The notes below the pieces were generated by a model that saw nothing but the letters and a program-made list of their open reading frames with translations, was not told the DNA's origin and made no database searches. 64,000 bases of DNA from assembly GCA_002049455.2 (NCBI GenBank), contig KV918839.1:1-64000 (forward strand). The letters are read 5' to 3'. Numbering within the stretch: position 1 is the first letter of the stretch; every line of letters starts with the position of its first letter. Positions 9,586 to 18,531 of this stretch are shown one piece after another. The translations under genes were made by a program, and so were the position numbers. This stretch comes from Porphyra umbilicalis. Its lineage: Eukaryota; Rhodophyta; Bangiophyceae; Bangiales; Bangiaceae.

Positions 9586-11943
9586 ATGGCCGCCGCGCGT
9601 ACTGAGCCCACCTCCCCCGCGCCCGTTGACCTCCCGGTCGCGGCCGCCCTCCCCCCCCCCCCACCCGTCGCGTCCGCCTTCCCGCCGCGCCCCTCCCGCC
9701 GCCTCTTTGACGGCTTGCGACCTGCGGCGTGGGGTGCTTTGCCTCTCTGGTTCCTCGAGCGCGGGGCGGCGAGCATGGCGAGCGCCCCTGCTGCTGCCGT
9801 TGCCGCCGCCACTGCCCCCACCGCGCCCGCTGTTGTGGCGCGCCCCCCCCCCCTCCCCTCCCCCCTCCCCCCCCCCTCCCCCCCCCAAAGCACCATTGGC
9901 CTCTTGAACCTGCCCGACGACCTGCTGCGGATGATTGCCACGCGCCTGCGCGACGTGGAAGGGGGCGGCGACACCCTCCTGCCGCTCGCCTCCACGTGCG
10001 GCCACTTGCGGGCGCTCGTCACCCCAAAGGTGCGGCTGGCCCACTGGGTCCTCTCCGCCCCCGCGTCGGTGCCCTATGGCCCGCAGGGGGATGCGGGTCG
10101 CCACACGGGCAAGAGCCGGAGGGGTGGCGCGGCGGTGAGCGCGCCCGCCGCCGCCCCTGGGCCTGGGGTGCTGGCGGCCGACGGTGTCGCGTCGACGGCC
10201 GTCGTCAATTGGCAAGACGACCCGGTGGCGGCGGCGCACCAGGCGTATGCGGTACTAGCCGCGCTCTCCCCAGTGCCGCTGGCGTCTGTGGAGGACGGCC
10301 ACGACAGTGGCGGGGATAATGGCGTCGGCGGCGGGGACGGCGGCGGCGGGGACGGCGGCGCGGTTGGTGGCGGCGGGGGTGCAGGCAGTGGGGGTGAGGA
10401 CGCTGACGGCGACCGGATTCCATTCGTGGACACAGACACCATGGTCCTCGACATGTGCGCAGGCGACGCGCAAGCCGCCGCCGCGCTCGCCGCCCAGGTG
10501 CCAGCCGTGCGGCGCCTGCAGACGGCGTCGCACCCCCGGCTGGCGGCGGCCAAGACCTCGCTGGCGCGCATAACGCCGGCGGGGGTGGCGGCGGCTCGCA
10601 TCACCCTCGGCGGCGACGAGTCGACGGTGGAGGACCTCCTCGTCTATGCCGCCGCGCTCCCCGCGCTGACACGGGCGGCGGCCACGCACGTGGCGGTGGC
10701 CGGGCCGGCCGTCGCCCTCCTCCTCGGCGTGCGCCTGTCGAGTGTGCCGCTGGCGCACCTCGAGTTGGCCTTCCCCGTCGCCGACCCGTCGGCGGTCATG
10801 CTCGAGGCGGTGCGGCAGGTGCTCCGCACGCACGCGGGCAGCCTGTGGTCGCTGTCGATCCACACGGGGTCGGCGTCGTGGGGAGAGGGCGGGGGCGCCC
10901 CCGAGGTGCTGTCCGCCGCCCTCGCCGCGTGCCCGGTGCCGTGCGCGGCCTTGACGTCCTTTTCCTTTTCCGGCCTGTTTGATCGGGCGGCGGCGGGCCC
11001 CCTGGCGGCGGCCTTCCCAGCGCTCCAACGCCTCACCGTCGGGGGGGGCGTGCGGCCCGGCTGCTTTGACGGCCTCGACTGGCCCCGCCTGCCGGCGCTG
11101 CGGCAGCTGGGCGTGCGGGGCACGTTCCCGACGGGGGTCCTCCCCTCCCTGCGGCAGCTGCTGTTTGGGCGGGCGCTGCAAGAGCTCCTCTTGCCAGACT
11201 TGACCGGGGTGTACGGCCGGCGGCAGCTGCTCCTCCTGGCCACCACCGTCGTTGCCTGCGTCGCGCTGCCGACGCACCTCGCCCTCACCACCTGCCCGCC
11301 GTCGCTCGCGCGCCTGTGCACCCCGCCGACCGGGGCGGACGTGGACACGCTCCGCGTCTTGACCCTTCACTGTGCGTCCGTGCCGCTGGAGGATGGGGAC
11401 GAGTTTGTCGGCGCCCCGAGCGCCTCTGACAGCGACAGCGATGGGGGGGAGGGCGGGTCGGCCGCCGGCCGCGCCGGCGACGGCGCGCCGGTGGGGTGCC
11501 TCGCCCGCCTCACCGGCGTGTGCTACTTGCGCGTCTTTCACTTTACGCTCGCGGGCGCGTTCCTCACCCGCACCGGCGCCTTTGCCGCCGGCCCCGCCCT
11601 GCGCTCCCTGCTCGTCGCCTTTACCACGCGCGGCAATGGGGCGGCGGTGCTCGCCGCGCTGGCGGCCATGCCCCCCGCCTCCCGCGGTCGGCTGACCGAG
11701 GTGTCCATCCTCCGCACGGGGCCCATTGCGCCAACGTCGGGGGCGGCGCTGCGCCTCTTGACGGGCGTCGAGGTGTTGACCATTGGGGTGCCGCGCCTGC
11801 CGACGGCGGGGGGGGGGCGCTCCGAGGCGGAAGCGCGCGCCGCCGCCGCCGTGGCGGAAATGCGGGCGTGGATGTACGAGGTGGTGGCGCCGCCGGCGCG
11901 GGTGGTCGTCGACACGTTTTTCAAGAGCGACGCCGGGGTGTGA
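9586..11943 (+). CDS. F-box protein with leucine-rich C-terminal region
   Basis: This is a 785-residue intact frame. Residues 1-100 are Pro/Ala-rich and probably disordered. An F-box-like motif spans about 108-149 (LPDDLLRMIATRL, then LLPLASTCGHLRALVTPKV). An acidic/Gly-rich insert lies near 230-275. From about 350 to the end, Leu-rich segments recur at irregular 25-40 residue spacing (for example LSSVPLAHLELAF and LQRLTVGGGV), consistent with degenerate leucine-rich repeats. Such proteins bind Skp1 through the F-box and present substrates to SCF ubiquitin ligases; the substrate is unknown. The ATG at 9586 is the first in the frame, while Met64 (9775) in GAGCATGG is an alternative that keeps the F-box. 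No intron is seen. A hydrophilic Ser/Asp/Gly patch (SASDSDSDGGEGG) lies near residue 610. Confidence 0.8.
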   Translation: MAAARTEPTSPAPVDLPVAAALPPPPPVASAFPPRPSRRLFDGLRPAAWGALPLWFLERGAASMASAPAAAVAAATAPTAPAVVARPPPLPSPLPPPSPPQSTIGLLNLPDDLLRMIATRLRDVEGGGDTLLPLASTCGHLRALVTPKVRLAHWVLSAPASVPYGPQGDAGRHTGKSRRGGAAVSAPAAAPGPGVLAADGVASTAVVNWQDDPVAAAHQAYAVLAALSPVPLASVEDGHDSGGDNGVGGGDGGGGDGGAVGGGGGAGSGGEDADGDRIPFVDTDTMVLDMCAGDAQAAAALAAQVPAVRRLQTASHPRLAAAKTSLARITPAGVAAARITLGGDESTVEDLLVYAAALPALTRAAATHVAVAGPAVALLLGVRLSSVPLAHLELAFPVADPSAVMLEAVRQVLRTHAGSLWSLSIHTGSASWGEGGGAPEVLSAALAACPVPCAALTSFSFSGLFDRAAAGPLAAAFPALQRLTVGGGVRPGCFDGLDWPRLPALRQLGVRGTFPTGVLPSLRQLLFGRALQELLLPDLTGVYGRRQLLLLATTVVACVALPTHLALTTCPPSLARLCTPPTGADVDTLRVLTLHCASVPLEDGDEFVGAPSASDSDSDGGEGGSAAGRAGDGAPVGCLARLTGVCYLRVFHFTLAGAFLTRTGAFAAGPALRSLLVAFTTRGNGAAVLAALAAMPPASRGRLTEVSILRTGPIAPTSGAALRLLTGVEVLTIGVPRLPTAGGGRSEAEARAAAAVAEMRAWMYEVVAPPARVVVDTFFKSDAGV

Positions 11944-13850
11944 GGCGCCGTGGCGGGGGGACGGGGGGATGGGGGGCGCCCCAGCGCCGCCGTCGGCATC
12001 ACCAGCGGCCCAAACCGGTGGGGGTGTCGGCGCCGGCCGCCCCGCCGCGGACGCGTGGCAGCAGCGCACGTTCCGCTCGCCGCTCGCCGCCGCGGCGTCG
12101 GCCGCGCGCCGTCCCTCCCCTCCCCCTCCCCCTCCCCCTCCCTCTCCCCCTCCCATGCCCTCCCCGTAGCGGGGCGGCGACGGACCCCCCCTCCCTTCCC
12201 CCCCTCCACCCTCTCTTCCGTCTTTGGCGGTCCCGCCCCGTCCGTCTTGGCGCCCCCCGCTCGGCACCCTCCCCCGTCGCGGCGGCGCGTGCCGCCCGCG
12301 TCGGCCGCCGCCGCCGACGCGTCGGCGCTGCCGGCGGGCGGCTCGCGCGACCGACCGCACCGCCGTGCGGACGCAGCGCCGACGCGTCGGCGGCGGCGGC
12401 GGCGGCTCGCGCCCGCGCACGACCGCACCGTCGTAGTGTCGTTGCGCCAAAAAGGGGAGAGACCAGGCCCAGGAGCAAAGAGCGGCGCTTTACCGCGTGT
12501 GCTTGTCCCAGACAGCGGTCGGCGTGACTCGCGTCGCTCCCGCTGTTGCCGGCACGCGACCCGTCGGCGGCACCGCCGACGCGTCGGCGGCGGCGGCCTC
12601 CTCCGTCGCGGGCGGCACGTGCGGTCCGAGGCGGCAGTGGCGGCACGCTCGGCGGCGACCGACGGCGGGCGGGTGTCGCCGCTGCGGCAGGGCCGCGGGT
12701 GTCGGCCGCCGAGCGGCCGCCGTCACGGGCGGAACGACGCGACGGGCGCTCGTTGAGTTTTTATTGTTTTTTGTTTTTCGCGTCTTGCGCCCCGTCGGGC
12801 GGTCGCGGCGGTGCGGGCGTTGCGTCGGCACAATCGGTCCTCTGTTTTGCGGCGGGCAGCCGCGCGCGCGTCGCCCTGGCGGCGGCGAGCGCGGCGCGCA
12901 GCCGACCCCGCCGCGCCCGTGTCAACCAGACGCTCCCCCCGCGGGCGTCCCCCCCTGGTCCACTGCCCCCATGGCGTCTCGCGCAAGGTCCACAGACGTT
13001 GTCCAGAGGCAGACGCGCGGGCCCCCACCGCCGCCCACCGCGCGCCCGTGCCGCGCCGCCGGCAGGCGGGCGGCGGCCCCGTTGACCGACCGGCGGCGGC
13101 GGGCCCGCTGCGCAGCGGATCACCGCGGCGCGCGGATGACCCTGCCGACGTGGGCGGGGGCGCGTGCGCGCGCGTGGGGCGGCCCCGACGCGGCGGCGGC
13201 GCGACGGCGGTGGCGGTCAGTCAGAGGGCACAGAGGGGGCGCGTCGGTGGCGCACGCGCCGGGCGGGGCTGGGAAACGCGGGGGCGGTGGCCGGGGGGCG
13301 CCCACGGTGGCCGCCGCGTGGCGTGGGGGCCACGACGGGGGGTACCGTGGCGACGGCGATGAGTGTGGGGTGGTGCGACGACCGCGTCGGTGGGGGTCGG
13401 CTTTTGGTCGGGGCTGTCTGACCGGCTCCGCACCGCACGCGCGCCGAGGCTGGGCGTTGCGCCCTGTGCTCCCTTTCATGCATGGGCAGCGCACGCGCTG
13501 GAAACGGCATTTCAGGCTGATTCTGATGGCGTACTGTATCTGTCGTGTGGCCTGCGGGTGGGACAGCCTTTTCGCCGGGGGGCTCGGCCCCCTGACGGCC
13601 GCCCACCGTGTTATCCGTTGCTTTCTGAGCAAACTGCCCTCGTGTGTGGCCTCTGTGGTGCCCGGGTGATGGTGAGGGGTTTGGAGGCGCTGCCTGGGAG
13701 GGAGTACGGGCGGTGCGGAGACCCCATGTGCCGAACCTCGTGGTACTGGCGTCAACGTCAACCATGCAGGCACACAGGCACGTGTCGTAAAGTTATTCTT
13801 TACACACTATCACGCACACCCCCACGCACGAATGGCAAGAAGAAGGAGAA
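11944..13850. other. GC-rich low-complexity region, no gene seen
   Basis: Apart from a short T-rich patch at 12755-12782 the sequence is a mix of CGG/GCG motifs open in most frames. The region 13440-13850 is lower in GC but holds no domain-bearing frame. Confidence 0.5.
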
Positions 13851-14159
13851 GAGGTGGCTGTGGCCAGAAGCAATGAGAAGAGGTTGTGGCAACGTATCGC
13901 TATCCCGGGTCTGCTACGTGGACGGTTCAATCTTTCTCTCAACTGCGCAACGCCGTCGTCTCGTCAGTGTCAATGTAGATGCTCCCCCGGACGGCGCGCG
14001 CCTCTTGGTTGCGGGAACAGCACGATTCTGTCACGGGAGCAACGCCGGTCCACTCGCCCCAACCCGCAGCGGCCGCCCGTGATGCACGTGAACAGTGCAG
14101 TGCAAGCCGCCCGGGTCGGCTCCGAGACCGCAGCAACAGCGTCAGGTGGCTATCATGTT

Positions 14160-14850
14160 GCCGCTTCTGCCGCCGCCGTGGCCGCATATGCCGCCGCGCG
14201 TGCCGCTTATCCCGTTGCCGTCGCCGTTGCCGCATATGCCGCTGCCATTACCGCTTGTGACGTTGCCGCGGCCGTTGCCGCATATGCCGCTGCCATTGCC
14301 GCTTATCCCTTCGCCGTGGCCGTCGCGGCTTATGCCGTGGCCCTTGCCGCTCATGACGTTTCCGTGGCCGTTGATGCTTGTGCCATGGCCGTCGTCACAT
14401 ACGCCGATGCCATTGCTGCTTATCCCGCTGCCGTGTCCGCTGCTGACTATGCCGTGGCCGCTGCCGCTTATGACGTTGCCGTGGCCGTCGCCACATATGC
14501 CGCTGCCATGGCCGCTTATCCCTTCGCCGTGGCCGTCGCGGCTTATGCCGTGGCCCTTGCCGCTTATGACGTTGCCGTGGCCGTCGCCACATATGCCGCT
14601 GCCATTGCCGCTTATCCCTTCGCCGTGGCCGTCGCGGCTTATGCCGTGGCCCTTGCCGCTTATGACGTTGCCGTGGCCGTCGCCACATATGCTGCTGCCA
14701 TTGCCGCTTATGCCGCTGCCGTCGCCGTCGCGGTTTATTCCGTGTCCGTTGCTGCTTATCCCGTTGCCGTGGCCGTTGCGGCTTTTGCCGTGGCCGATGC
14801 CGCTGATCCCGTTGCCGTTGCCGCTGCCGCTGATGCCACTGACGTAGCTG
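14160..14850. repeat. minisatellite with 96-bp higher-order unit
   Basis: A short degenerate motif of the type GCCGTTGCCGCTTAT is repeated throughout. At 14497 and 14593 two nearly identical 96-bp units begin, and a third copy is recognisable from about 14283 with more changes. All frames are open: + gives Ala/Tyr-rich strings, - gives GNGISG-like Gly-rich strings. I regard these as consequences of the repeat, although the minus frame 14142-15125 runs on into non-repetitive DNA. Confidence 0.75.
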
Positions 14851-15317
14851 CACTTGTTGGCCGCGTTGTGGTTTGAGGTCGGGCGACTGGGGTCCTTGCG
14901 GTCTTTCACAACCTCGAACGAGAGGGCGCCATGCGTCGGCGCCATGTTGGCCTGGAAGCACGTTGCGGGAGCACCGTTTGATACGGACAACGAAGTGGCG
15001 GGCGACGCCGAGTGCGGAGAGTAGTCCAACAAGTTGAAGCCGCGCGTGCAACTTGGCGTGCGGCCGCTGGAAGAGGATGGGGCCCGGGACGATAGGAATT
15101 TGGTGCCCACAGCAGAGGGGCACAAGGAGCCGGGAGACGCGAGCCCTACCAGAGCCGGCGGCCAGTGCTCCAGATATAGGGGTCACTGGTGAACCAAACA
15201 CCTGGGCGCCGAGCCCTCGACAAGAAGCGGGGGCTACTCGTGAGCGACGCCAGCCGCAACACCTGCGCTGTGCACCATTCCTGCCTTCAGGCACCGCTCC
15301 ATGCACAGCCAGAGGAA

Positions 15318-15500
15318 TGTCAGCGGCGCCCACAGTCACCTCTCATTCTCGCTCCCGCAGCAGCGCCTCGTTGTCTTCACAGCAACACCACGCTCTCATG
15401 GCCGCCCGCAGCACCGCGTGCGCCCGCGGCAACACCGCGTGTGCATGTCCGCCGCAACGTATTGCAGCCGGGCCATGCGATCTCCATACGAGCCATGCAA
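15318..15500 (+). repeat. dispersed repeat, copy 1 (pair with 17366-17540)
   Basis: The stretch around CTCATTCTCGCTCCCGCAGC, followed by repeated 'GCAACACC' words and ending in GCCGGGCCA, recurs with moderate divergence at 17366-17540 in the same orientation. Internally it is a degenerate CAGCAACACCRCG repeat. Its nature is unknown. Confidence 0.6.
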
Positions 15501-15852
15501 GTTTCCTTCCACAGTGTGATGCGCGGAGCGAGTAACGGCCTGGGACGCGCCCACGAGCACCTGCCCTGTCACCCTGCCCCAATGACCAGGAGCGGCGCGC
15601 GCGGCGGCGCTCCCCCGTCTGTGCGCGCGGGCGGCGCTGACCGCAAAGGGGGGCGAAGGCTCATTGGCCAGCCGCTGCCACCCATCTTTTTTCTAGGCCT
15701 TTTCCTGCGGGGAGGCAGCCAAGCCAACCGGTCATTGGGAGGCGCGGCGAGCCCCGTCAGGGGAGTGCGTGCATACACCAGGTGCTGGGGGCGCTCGGGC
15801 GGGCGGCCGGGCCGATCGTGCGTTCCGCACGGGATCCCGTGCCGTCCCGGCC

Positions 15853-15922
15853 GCACGGCGGTGGTGCTGCGCGGCGTGCCGTCCCGGCCGGGACGGCACG
15901 CCGCGCAGCACCACCGCCGTGC
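15853..15922. repeat. 70-bp perfect palindrome
   Basis: Two 35-bp arms with no spacer meet at 15887/15888 in CCCGGCCGGG. The right arm ends at the border of the dispersed repeat that begins CTTAACTCGACGTCG. A second repeat copy at 51295 also has a perfect palindrome close upstream. Confidence 0.9.
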
Positions 15923-16141
15923 TTAACTCGACGTCGTCTGCGGATTTCGGCTGGGCTCGGCCCACGGGCGAAAACTGGACAGTGTGGCACACCCATGCAT
16001 TATTTGGCTCCTTTGGCGTTGATTTTCATCCATTTGGATTCTCTGCCAATCCGGCGGGTCGGCCAACCCGACTCGGTTTCGATGCGCTCTGGGCGGCACG
16101 CGGGTGTGCGCCGCTCGGTGGGAGCCGCCTCGTCCGCCGCG
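15921..16141 (+). repeat. dispersed repeat R1, copy 1
   Basis: About 220 bp beginning TTAACTCGACGTCGTCTG and ending near CCGCCTCGTCCGCCGCG match 51295-51519 at high identity with small indels. No coding potential is recognised. It lies in low-complexity GC-rich DNA that continues to about 17090. Confidence 0.8.
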
Positions 16142-17365
16142 CGCTCGCCCGCGTCTGCCGCGCGGCAGACGCGGGCGCGCGCGCGGCGGACGGCGGCCGC
16201 CCAGCCGCCGCCCCCGCACCGCCCGCGGGGCCGTGTGCGCCCCCCCGGCGTGCCCCCCCCCCCTCGGCTGCGCAAATGGCCTAGCATTGGCGCCCACGGC
16301 GGTCGCGTCAGCGCCCGCTCGGGCTGCTGCCGCACTCCCCCGCCGGCCGCGCCAGTCGCGCGCGTCGGCGCGGCGCGCGCGCCCGCCGCGGCGGCTCGGG
16401 GGTGGCTGCCGCGGCGGCGGCAGCGACGGCAGCGTGCCCCCCCCCCCCCTCCCCCCCCCCCCCCCGCGGCCCCCTCCCCGCGGCCATTGACCGGCCGGCG
16501 GGCGCCGGTCAGACGCACCCGCCGGGCGCGCCCACCCCACCGGCGGCGGGCGGGCGGGCGGGCGGGCGGCGGCGCCGACGCGCGCCGCGGCGGCCGACGC
16601 GGGCGGGTGCTGGCGCCTGGCGGCGGTGCCGCTGGGTGCACACGCGCGGCCCCGCGGCGCAGCGGCCGCGGCGGCGGGGCGCGGCGTGGCGACGCGCCCG
16701 CCCGCCCCGCCCGCGCCGCCGGCGAGTGGCGGCCGCGGCGGGCGCCGCGGCCGTCGGCGGCGGCGGGCGGCGCCCGACCCCCCGCGCCCGTGGCGGGCGG
16801 GCGGCAGACGCGGGGGGGCGGCGGCGGCGGCGGCGGCGGGCAGCGGCGCCGTGACCGCCGCGGCCGCCGGTGCGTCGGCCGCGTCGCCGCCGCCGCCGCC
16901 GGCAGCGCGTGGCGGCGGGGGGCGGCGGCGACGGGACGGACGGGGGCGGCGGCGGTGGCGGTCACCGTCCGTACGCGCGGCGGCGCGGCGCGGCGGCGGC
17001 AGCGTCTGGTGCCGTCGCGGCACCGCCACGGGCGCTGCCGCCGCCGCCGCCGCCGCACGGGCGCCGACGGTCGCTTCCAGCTGTCGTGAACGAGCCGCCC
17101 CGAGGCTGTTTGCTGCGCTCTGTGCCCTTCTTAAAGCTTGCGACGCACAAGAAGAAAGGATGCGCTCCAGGAAACAAGTATGGCTCACTCTCAAGGCTTT
17201 TTTGTCGTGGCCATCTGATGCGGCCGTCTCGGGAAGCTCAGCCCCCTGACGACCGCCCACCGTGCTCTCTCCTGTCTCTTAGACTGCTGCTAACGCAGCA
17301 AAGAGTGCTGTGTGGTCAGAATTGCAGTACATGGCGGGCATCATGCCATGATGGCCCAGGGAATC
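16142..17365. other. GC-rich low-complexity DNA, no gene seen
   Basis: CGG/GGC arrays and C runs dominate up to about 17090, and all frames are open. From 17090 to 17365 GC drops, but no domain-bearing frame appears. Confidence 0.5.
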
Positions 17366-17540
17366 TCGGCGGCGCTCACAGCAACGTCTCGTTCTCGCTC
17401 CCGCAGCAGCACCTCGTTGTGCTCGCAGCAACACCATGTTCTCATGCACACAGCAACACCACGTTCTCATACCGGCAGCAACACCGCGTTCTCCTGCCCG
17501 CCGCATCGCGGCCGGGCCACACAATCTCGTTGCCTTCCAG
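17366..17540 (+). repeat. dispersed repeat, copy 2 (pair with 15318-15500)
   Basis: This matches the 15.3-kb copy in the same orientation, with the same run of CAGCAACACCR-type words. It ends in GCGGCCGGGCCACACAATCTC where the other copy has GCAGCCGGGCCATGCGATCTC. Confidence 0.6.
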
Positions 17541-17902
17541 TCGTTCTCTGAATCATCTCGAACCGCGACTCTCGAACCGCGACCTTGCACAGCTGTTGCA
17601 AATCGGCCTCCCCAAGGGCGTCGAGACGGATTTGGAACAGTGGTGGGACAGTTGAAGTGCAGGATCGATCGTGCAGCGAGAGTTCACTGTACTTTGAACG
17701 AAGCGATCTCAAAGCGGGAACTCACTGTGCTTTGAACGATTTCTCTCCAATTTTGCATCTGGGAACCGAACCCCACCTTCGCACCCTGACCTGAACCTCA
17801 CACCCTCCAGGGTGTCCAGCTGGTCCCGGGCCCGGCCGCGGCGTATTGCACGGTTTGCCCTTTTGGCTGTCACTCATTTGTTTTTGACGACGTCTTCCAC
17901 TA

Positions 17903-18034
17903 CAGCCGTTCTCCCAAAAATCCCACACTCCAACTGTCCCAAAAGAGTTCCAAATCGGCCTCCACGACCCCGCAGAGGCCGATTTGGAACACTTTTGGAA
18001 CTGTTGCAGTGCGGGATTTTTGGGAGAACGGCTG
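17903..18034. mobile_element. foldback MITE family A, copy 1 (TA target)
   Basis: This is a 132-bp nearly complete foldback. The ends CAGCCGTTCTCCCAAAAATC and the reverse complement are flanked by TA on both sides. The centre holds the inverted words CAAATCGGCCTC and GAGGCCGATTTGG. There is no coding capacity. TA duplication and the CAG...CTG termini fit a Tc1/mariner-type nonautonomous element. Copies at 22885-23016 and 44247-44379 share size, ends and centre. Confidence 0.9.
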
Positions 18035-18531
18035 TAGTCCCCACAACGCCATCACCACACCGCCTCGTCGCTTTCCTCGCGGCGCCGCGAGGTGGTAGCC
18101 GCGGCTACCACCCCGCCCCGGTCACCACCCTAGCTCCGTCACCATCGCCCCCCGCTGCCTCCACGCGCTGTCTCCCCGCCGCTGCCTGCCCCTAGCTGTT
18201 TCCCCGCTGCTGCCTCTCAGCCGCTGCCTCTCTCCATTGCCTGCCCCCCTGCCACTGCGCCCCGAGCGTCAACACGCCCTGCTCTCCCCCCCTTCTTTCC
18301 CCCACCTCTCTTGCCACGCCTCGCCCCTGCCCCTCCCCTGTTACCTCTTGGGCCTGGCTTTACCCGCTTGCGCGGCGGTGCAGGCAAGCAGCAAATCACA
18401 GCGGATGAATCGTACGCTCCGCGCCTATCTTTGACAATCAAGTTGTCGACAACGCCGGCGCAAGTAAAAAACATGGTGTACAACACCTACACTGAACACA
18501 TCCGCTCACATGGACTAATCTCATCGTCTTG

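Noticed and set aside
12497-13669. 390-codon + frame
   Set aside because: Low-complexity Arg/Ala/Gly-rich, open because of GC content; no domain.
17580-17670. Possible fourth, old copy of MITE A
   Set aside because: Shares GTTGCAAATCGGCCTC and GATTTGGAACAG but has no paired ends or TA duplication; too diverged to list.
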